From the NCBI GenBank assembly GCA_903890265.1, contig CAITAM010000067.1, positions 1 through 10,641 of the forward strand: a stretch of DNA of 10,641 nt, read 5' to 3'. Below the pieces are notes generated by a model. That model saw nothing but the letters and a program-made list of their open reading frames with translations. It did no database searches and was not told the DNA's origin. Shown piece by piece: positions 6,031-10,641 of the stretch. The position numbers were made by a program, and so were the translations under genes. This DNA comes from an uncultured Pseudomonadota bacterium (GTDB taxonomy: Bacteria > Pseudomonadota > Gammaproteobacteria > Steroidobacterales > Steroidobacteraceae). Position 1 is the stretch's first letter. Each line of letters begins with the position of its first letter.

Positions 6031-7161
6031 ATGAGCAGAAACAACACGCTGATCGCACTCGGGATGACCGCGGCACTGGTGCTGCTGGCGGGGTGCGAGA
6101 AGCCGCGACCGATCACCGTGCAGCGCGGCTTCCGCGGCACTGGCATGGAACTCCTGTACAACAAGCCCCGGCTTGATGCCCTGTACGAGCAGAACCAGCT
6201 GCCCGAGGTTCAGTCACCGGCGTCACCCGACGGCCCGCGGGCGGGTGAGGTGTACCAGAACGTGCAGGTCCTGAAGGACCTGTCGGCGGGCGAGTTCGCG
6301 CGCGTCATGCTGGCGATCACCCAGTGGGTCGCGCCGGCGGACCAGAGCTGCAACTACTGCCATCAGGGCGAGATGTCGAGTGACACGCTCTACACGAAAG
6401 TGGTCGCGCGCCGCATGCTGCAGATGACGCGCGATATCAACACCAACTGGAAAGCCCATGTCGGGGCGACCGGTGTGACGTGCTACACCTGCCACCACGG
6501 CCAGCAGGTGCCGGCGCAGGCGTGGTTCATCGACCCGGGCCCGCCGCCCGTCAAGGGTTTCGTCGCGGACCGTGGCGGCAAGAACATTCCTGCCGCGATC
6601 GTGGGCTCGAGTTCGCTGCCGTGGGATCCCCTCACGCCATTCCTGCTCGAAGCGAACGACATCCGTGAGCAGGGAACGGTGCCACTCGCAGGGTCCAACC
6701 GGCACTCCATCAAGCAGACGGAGTGGACCTACGGGCTCATGATGTACATGTCGAACTCGCTCGGCGTGAACTGCACCTACTGCCACAACACGCGTGCGTT
6801 CGGTGACTGGAATTCCAGCCCGCCGACCCGCGTCACGGCTTGGTACGGCATCCGGATGTCGCGGGCACTGAACAACACCTACATGCTGCCGCTGACGGCA
6901 ACGTTCCCGGCTGATCAGCGCGGCCCGACCGGTGATGTCGGCAAGGTGGGATGCGGAACCTGCCACCGTGGCGTGTACAAGCCGCTCTTCGGCCACAGCA
7001 TGCTGCCGGATTATCCGGAGCTCGCCGGCCCGCGCGCCGCGCCGGCGGTCGAGACGCCGGCGGTGCCGACGGGCATGCCGGCGGCGGATGCGCCTGCGAG
7101 CGGCATGACCCCGACGTCGGATCCGGCCGCATCGCCGGCCATGGCAGGGAAGCCGCTCTGA
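6031..7161 (+). CDS. pufC: Reaction-centre tetrahaem cytochrome c subunit PufC
   Basis: This 376-residue periplasmic cytochrome is bound to the reaction centre and re-reduces the photo-oxidised special pair. Four CXXCH haem sites are present: CNYCH (107-111), CYTCH (151-155), CTYCH (248-252) and CGTCH (308-312). Met-rich helices ahead of the sites (for example RVMLAITQW, RRMLQM, YGLMMYM) and His143 offer the distal ligands expected in the family. The N-terminus is a lipoprotein signal with lipobox LLAGC and acylated Cys22, so the subunit should be anchored by lipid to the outer face of the membrane. I chose ATG 6031 because it begins the signal peptide and has GGAGG at 6019-6023 with a 7-nt spacer; the frame upstream runs into pufM. 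After residue 330 comes a 45-residue Pro/Ala/Thr-rich tail that is probably disordered. Its stop overlaps the ispH start by one base. Confidence 0.97.
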   Translation: MSRNNTLIALGMTAALVLLAGCEKPRPITVQRGFRGTGMELLYNKPRLDALYEQNQLPEVQSPASPDGPRAGEVYQNVQVLKDLSAGEFARVMLAITQWVAPADQSCNYCHQGEMSSDTLYTKVVARRMLQMTRDINTNWKAHVGATGVTCYTCHHGQQVPAQAWFIDPGPPPVKGFVADRGGKNIPAAIVGSSSLPWDPLTPFLLEANDIREQGTVPLAGSNRHSIKQTEWTYGLMMYMSNSLGVNCTYCHNTRAFGDWNSSPPTRVTAWYGIRMSRALNNTYMLPLTATFPADQRGPTGDVGKVGCGTCHRGVYKPLFGHSMLPDYPELAGPRAAPAVETPAVPTGMPAADAPASGMTPTSDPAASPAMAGKPL

Positions 7162-8192
7162 TGGCGAGCCGGCGGCAGGCCCTCAAGGTGGCGGCGCGTG
7201 CCGAGCGCACCGCACCGGACGAGGGGCGCTTGCAGCCTGCCGAGGTGCGGCTCGCCCAGCCGCGCGGATTCTGCGCCGGCGTTTCACGGGCGGTGGACAC
7301 CGTCGAGCGGGCGCTCGCGCTGTACGGCTCGCCGGTGTACGTCTTTCACGAGATCGTGCACAACGGCCACGTGGTTGCGGATCTCGCGGCACGGGGAGCG
7401 GTGTTCGTCGATGCGATTGGCGACATCCCGGCCGGGTCGACCACGGTGTTCAGCGCCCATGGCGTGGCCAGCGCCGTCTACACCGCGGCAGCCGCGAGGT
7501 CATTGCGGGTCATCGATGCGACCTGCCCGCTCGTGCAGAAAGTTCACCTGCAGGCCCGGCGGTACGTGCGGCTGGGCTACGAACTCGTCCTGATCGGCCA
7601 CGAGGGGCACGAGGAGGTGGAGGGCACGGTCGGCTCGGTCGAAGGCCCCGTGCACGTCGTGGCCACCGTTGCGGACGTGGCCGCGCTCGATCTGCCCGAT
7701 GCGGCGAGGGTCGCGTACGTCACGCAGACGACGCTCAGTGTCGATGACACCTCGCAGGTGATCGCGGCGCTCGAGCACCGGTTCCCGGCGATCGTGGGCC
7801 CCGCGCTCGATGATATCTGCTACGCGACGCTGAATCGGCAACGCGCCGTGCGTGAGCTTGCCCGCGCGGTCGATCTTATCCTGGTCGTCGGTGCCGCCAA
7901 CAGTTCCAACTCCAACCGGCTGCGCGAGGTGGCGGCCCAGGAAGGCGTTCCCGCCTATCTCGTCGCCGATGCGTCTGCCCTGGAGCCGCGCTGGCTGCAC
8001 GGCGCCACCCGGATCGGCGTGACTGCGGGCGCGTCCGCGCCCGAGCGCCTCGTGACGGAGCTCTGCGAGCGGCTCGTGGCCCTCGGCGCGCGGCTCGTCG
8101 TGGAGGTGCCTGGCATTCCGGAGAACGTCAGTTTCCGCCTGCCGTCGTTCACCCCGCCGGCGGTGCTGTCAGCGGCCCCAGCGACGGCCTAG
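7161..8192 (+). CDS. ispH: 4-hydroxy-3-methylbut-2-enyl diphosphate reductase IspH (LytB)
   Basis: This 343-residue [4Fe-4S] enzyme performs the last step of the MEP pathway, reducing HMBPP to IPP and DMAPP in the cytoplasm. The three cluster cysteines are Cys38 (QPRGFCAGV), Cys122 (DATCPLVQKVH) and Cys220 (DICYATLNRQ). Substrate and proton-relay motifs are all present: IVHNGHVV, FSAHGVA (His100), GHEGHEEVEG with the catalytic Glu152, TQTTLS, and SSNSNRL. The protein has about 28 residues before the usual IspH start. ATG 7161 is preferred because it shares a base with the pufC stop (TGATG); an in-frame GTG at 7245 would give a family-length start but has no ribosome site. Translational coupling to pufC places it in the puf operon, where it would tie precursor supply for phytyl tails, carotenoids and quinones to antenna synthesis. 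Whether the genome has another ispH cannot be seen here. Confidence 0.95.
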   Translation: MASRRQALKVAARAERTAPDEGRLQPAEVRLAQPRGFCAGVSRAVDTVERALALYGSPVYVFHEIVHNGHVVADLAARGAVFVDAIGDIPAGSTTVFSAHGVASAVYTAAAARSLRVIDATCPLVQKVHLQARRYVRLGYELVLIGHEGHEEVEGTVGSVEGPVHVVATVADVAALDLPDAARVAYVTQTTLSVDDTSQVIAALEHRFPAIVGPALDDICYATLNRQRAVRELARAVDLILVVGAANSSNSNRLREVAAQEGVPAYLVADASALEPRWLHGATRIGVTAGASAPERLVTELCERLVALGARLVVEVPGIPENVSFRLPSFTPPAVLSAAPATA

Positions 8193-8441
8193 ATCGACGA
8201 CGTGCGCGACTAGCGCGGCGCCAAGCCAGAGCGGAACCGTCTCGGCCCGGCCAGTGAGGGCCGCGCGACACGCGCACATCAGCAAGGCGCCCGATGCCAG
8301 ATTCGGCACGGCGTCGACCCACGACAGGCCCCGCCGGTAGCGGGCGTAGAACAGCCCGAGCGCAACGGCCTCGACGGCCACCAGGCCAAGCGCGATGCCG
8401 ATGAGCGGGCCACGGGCCAGCTCGGCGAGCCAGTCACTCAT
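8169..8441 (-). CDS. Small uncharacterised membrane protein downstream of bchP
   Basis: This is a 90-residue protein with three hydrophobic stretches (about residues 11-33, 46-62 and 68-84) and Arg-rich connectors (YARYRRG) and end (DLGRRWGR), so it should be an inner-membrane protein. I chose ATG 8441 because the longer frame from 8612 would run through bchP. Its ribosome site is weak. The pattern PNLxSG...RAALxG...AALVAHxxDLxRRW resembles small integral membrane proteins of unknown function that I recall from other proteobacteria, which supports a real gene; this recollection is not a search result. It lies 35 nt after the bchP stop, so it is probably co-transcribed with bchP and the PucC-family gene. 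In Rhodobacter the gene in this place is an isopentenyl diphosphate isomerase, to which this is unrelated. Its last 24 nt overlap the end of ispH on the other strand. No function is claimed. Confidence 0.72.
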   Translation of the reverse strand: MSDWLAELARGPLIGIALGLVAVEAVALGLFYARYRRGLSWVDAVPNLASGALLMCACRAALTGRAETVPLWLGAALVAHVVDLGRRWGR

Positions 8442-8476
8442 TCGGCAGACCCGACGGCGCGCGAATACGGATTCGG

Positions 8477-9679
8477 TCAGGCCCGGCCAAGGCCGAGCAG
8501 GTGAGCGGTGTCTTTGAGGAAGATCCGCAGATGGGCCATCGGATCGGTCCGCACCAGCTGCTTGTGCATGTAGGCCTGCCAGGTCAGCCGCTGCACATCG
8601 GGATCGGCGCACATTTTGACGAACCGCTCGCGGCGCGCGTCACTCGAGTACCAGAAGTACTGCATCATGCCGAGAACCCAGAACACCCGGCCGTGCTCGG
8701 CCATGAACTGGCGGCGGACGGTTGCGAGCTGCCGGGCGTCGCCGGTAGTCAGTAACCGGTCGAGTGCGTCGGCCGCGAAGCGTCCGCTGGCCATCGCGTA
8801 GTAGATGCCCTCGCCGGAAGCGGGCGCGACGACCCCTGCGGCGTCGCCGATGACGAGGACCGCCCGCCCGTCGTCCCAGCGGCGCAGCGGCTTCATCGGT
8901 ATCGGTGCGCCCTCGCGCCGCACGGTGACCGCGTCGGCAAGGCCCGTGCGCGACCGGAGCCGGTTGACGCCCTGACGAAGCGAATACCCCCGCTGGGCAC
9001 TGCCCACGCCGATGCTCGTGGTCTCGCCGTGCGGGAAGACCCAGCCGTAGAAATCCGGTGATACCTCGCCCTGGTACCAGACGTCGCAGCGGTTGCCGTC
9101 AAACGCCCTGCCGTCAACGGTGGCGGGCGTGCGGACGATTTCGTGGTACGCGGCGACCTGGCGTGCCTTGCCGGCGCCCGGTACGTGCTCTTTGGCGACC
9201 ATCGATGCCGCGCCATCGGCGCCGACGAGCGTCCGGGTGAGGACGCTGGCCTCGGCCGTTCCGGCGTCGTCGGCGTCATTGCGGCTGAAATACACCCTGA
9301 CAAGCCCGGACCCCTCGTACGAGGCGCGCAGGTAGCGACCGCTGACCCGTTCGGCACCGGCCTCGGCCGCGCGGCTGCGCAGCCATTCGTCGAACGGCGC
9401 ACGGTCGACCATGCCGACGAAGCCGCCGTCGATCGGCATGTCGACCTCGCGACTTGCCGGGGAGACCATCCGGGCGCTGCGGATCTTCGCGACCAGCAGG
9501 TGGTCGGGAATGGCGAAGTCCTTGATCAGTCGGGGCGGTATCGCTCCGCCGCACGGTTTTGGGCGTCCCGCCCGATCGAGCAGCAGCACCTGCCGGCCGG
9601 CGAGCGCGAGCTCCTGCGCGGCGGTGGCACCGGCCGGACCGCCGCCGACGATGACCGTGTCAAGAATGCGCTCGCTCAT
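8477..9679 (-). CDS. bchP: Geranylgeranyl diphosphate/bacteriochlorophyll reductase BchP
   Basis: This 400-residue FAD-dependent reductase saturates three double bonds of the geranylgeranyl tail to give phytyl on bacteriochlorophyll a, using NADPH. The N-terminal dinucleotide-binding motif VIVGGGPAGATAAQELA is at residues 9-25, followed by RPKPCGGAIPPRLI, which is typical of the geranylgeranyl reductase family. The second FAD motif, VIGDAAGVVAPASGEGIYYA, lies at residues 276-295. The C-terminal FWVLGMMQYFWYSSDARRERFV and a short hydrophobic end also fit BchP. The length is normal. ATG 9679 overlaps the stop of the PucC-family gene (ATGA) and has GGGGAA at 9684-9689 as ribosome site. The pair matches the order bchG-orf428-bchP known from Rhodobacter, so bchG may lie just beyond the right edge; that is inference. 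The gene faces the puf operon tail to tail. Confidence 0.95.
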   Translation of the reverse strand: MSERILDTVIVGGGPAGATAAQELALAGRQVLLLDRAGRPKPCGGAIPPRLIKDFAIPDHLLVAKIRSARMVSPASREVDMPIDGGFVGMVDRAPFDEWLRSRAAEAGAERVSGRYLRASYEGSGLVRVYFSRNDADDAGTAEASVLTRTLVGADGAASMVAKEHVPGAGKARQVAAYHEIVRTPATVDGRAFDGNRCDVWYQGEVSPDFYGWVFPHGETTSIGVGSAQRGYSLRQGVNRLRSRTGLADAVTVRREGAPIPMKPLRRWDDGRAVLVIGDAAGVVAPASGEGIYYAMASGRFAADALDRLLTTGDARQLATVRRQFMAEHGRVFWVLGMMQYFWYSSDARRERFVKMCADPDVQRLTWQAYMHKQLVRTDPMAHLRIFLKDTAHLLGLGRA

Positions 9680-10641
9680 GCGGTTCCCCGTCCAAGTTCA
9701 GGCAGTCGCGGTGACGAGTGCTGCGTCCGGCCCGGTCGGCTTGGCGCGGGCGACCCGACCGCAAGCGACGCGGCGCCGGCAAAGAGCAGGCCCTCCGCAA
9801 CGAACACGACCGCGTAGGCCATGTCGGCGGTGCCCAGCCAGTGGCGGGCGAGGTCGATCGATACGGTGCTCGCGAGGCCACCCGCGGCGAACGCCACGGC
9901 CTGTGCTCCACCCCAGAGCCCCATGCGCACGCCTTCCCGTCCGTCACCGTTGGCGGCGGCGAGATCCATCATGACCCCGATCGCCGAGACCGTGAACGCG
10001 CCGGTGGCGAGGCCGAGCGTAAACACCGCGGGCTGCAGCGGCAGCGGCAGGACACCGGCGCTGCCAAGTGCAATGGCGACGAGCATGACGGCACTGCCGA
10101 GGCAGCCAACGCGGACCCACCCGGCGGGGTTGCCGATGCGCAGCGCCGAGGTCGCCAGGGCGACGGCGATCATGCCGAGTACCGCGCCGGAGTGCAGGCT
10201 GCCGGCCACCCGGGCCGACGCGCCCGGCGTCAGGTGAAAGACGTGTCCCGCGAACGGTTCGAGCAGGAGTTCGAGGGCACTGAACGCCAGCATCGACAGA
10301 AAGATGAACGCGGTGAAACGGCGGGTCAGTGGTTCGCGCCAGACGGCGGCGAGCGCCTCACGGAAATCCACCGGATTCCCGGCGCCCGGGCGGCGCGCCA
10401 CGGTGGCACCGCGAACCGACTCGATACCGTACAGCCCCGCGGTCGCCAGCAGCAGAGCGACGCTCACCGCGCAGGCGGTCACCGCGACGAGCCGCAGCGG
10501 TCCGTAGGGATCGAGGAACTTACCCATCAGGCCTGCGGTTACCGCGAAGCCGAAAATCATCATGATCCAAAGGACCGTCGCGGCAGCCGCGCGTCGCGAG
10601 GGCGTCACCGATTTCGCCAGCAGTGCGAGTAGCGAGGTTCC
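9676..10641 (-). CDS. PucC/LhaA-family (BCD family) MFS protein, 5' end outside the window
   Basis: The C-terminal 321 residues of a polytopic membrane protein of the bacteriochlorophyll delivery (BCD) branch of the major facilitator superfamily, the group of PucC, LhaA and ORF428/Bch2. Typical stretches are ALLAKS followed by IMMIFGFAVTAG and DPYGPLRLV, then EPFAGHVFHLTPG, and the helix GLWGGAQAVAFAAGG. About eight to nine hydrophobic helices are visible. A GTG at 10608 looks like a start, but the frame stays open to the edge and the upstream residues (GTSLLALLAKS) continue the family sequence, so the gene is truncated by the window. These proteins assist assembly of, or pigment delivery to, light-harvesting complexes. 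The place directly before bchP with an ATGA overlap points to the ORF428/Bch2 type, but which paralogue it is cannot be settled from this part, so no symbol is given. Confidence 0.9.
   Translation of the reverse strand, partial: GTSLLALLAKSVTPSRRAAAATVLWIMMIFGFAVTAGLMGKFLDPYGPLRLVAVTACAVSVALLLATAGLYGIESVRGATVARRPGAGNPVDFREALAAVWREPLTRRFTAFIFLSMLAFSALELLLEPFAGHVFHLTPGASARVAGSLHSGAVLGMIAVALATSALRIGNPAGWVRVGCLGSAVMLVAIALGSAGVLPLPLQPAVFTLGLATGAFTVSAIGVMMDLAAANGDGREGVRMGLWGGAQAVAFAAGGLASTVSIDLARHWLGTADMAYAVVFVAEGLLFAGAASLAVGSPAPSRPGRTQHSSPRLPELGRGTA

Noticed and set aside
8243..8263. CGGCCC-N9-GGGCCG inverted repeat as a terminator of the puf-ispH transcript
   Set aside because: It lies inside the small membrane-protein gene and has no T-run, so a terminator cannot be supported from sequence alone.
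10606..10608. GTG as start of the PucC-family gene
   Set aside because: The frame remains open to the right edge and the 11 upstream codons continue the family sequence, so the codon is an internal Val.
9718..10632. 304-codon plus-strand open frame over the PucC-family gene
   Set aside because: Arg/Gly/His-rich product without any family resemblance, while the minus strand encodes a clear polytopic membrane protein.

Overview
The window is a stretch of photosynthesis gene cluster from an anoxygenic phototroph of the purple-bacterial type. It carries the late bacteriochlorophyll a genes (bchX, bchY, bchZ), the core antenna and type-II reaction centre genes (pufB, pufA, pufL, pufM, pufC), an isoprenoid gene (ispH), and, on the opposite strand, the bacteriochlorophyll tail reductase gene bchP with a PucC-family gene. 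The DNA is GC-rich (about two thirds by eye). The tetrahaem PufC, the lack of pufQ and pufX, and the type of PufL/PufM suggest a proteobacterium, perhaps gamma- or betaproteobacterial. The lineage cannot be fixed from this window, and horizontally acquired clusters outside Proteobacteria are not excluded.

Layout. Positions 1-3483 (+) hold the 3' end of bchX, then bchY and bchZ, tightly packed (19-nt gap, then a TGATG stop/start overlap). Positions 3484-3681 form the largest gap; it contains no credible gene but has a tandem repeat and three consecutive inverted repeats just before pufB. Positions 3682-7161 (+) are pufB-pufA-pufL-pufM-pufC, with a large stem-loop between pufA and pufL. ispH (7161-8192, +) overlaps the pufC stop by one base, so it looks like the last gene of the puf transcript. 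The minus-strand block runs toward it: a PucC-family gene (cut by the window edge), bchP (ATGA overlap), and a 90-residue membrane protein whose 3' end overlaps the 3' end of ispH by 24 nt.

How the genes work together. BchXYZ reduces the chlorin ring to a bacteriochlorin, BchP saturates the geranylgeranyl tail to phytyl, and IspH makes the IPP/DMAPP from which that tail, carotenoids and quinone tails are built. PufB/PufA bind the pigment as LH1, PufL/PufM form the reaction centre, PufC re-reduces the special pair, and the PucC-family protein probably helps pigment delivery or assembly.

Nothing here is a wholly new system. The points most worth a second look are the Asn(L213)/Asp(M44) arrangement in the QB proton path, the hairpin-rich pufB leader in place of pufQ, ispH as an apparent member of the puf operon, and the small unnamed membrane protein overlapping ispH tail to tail.
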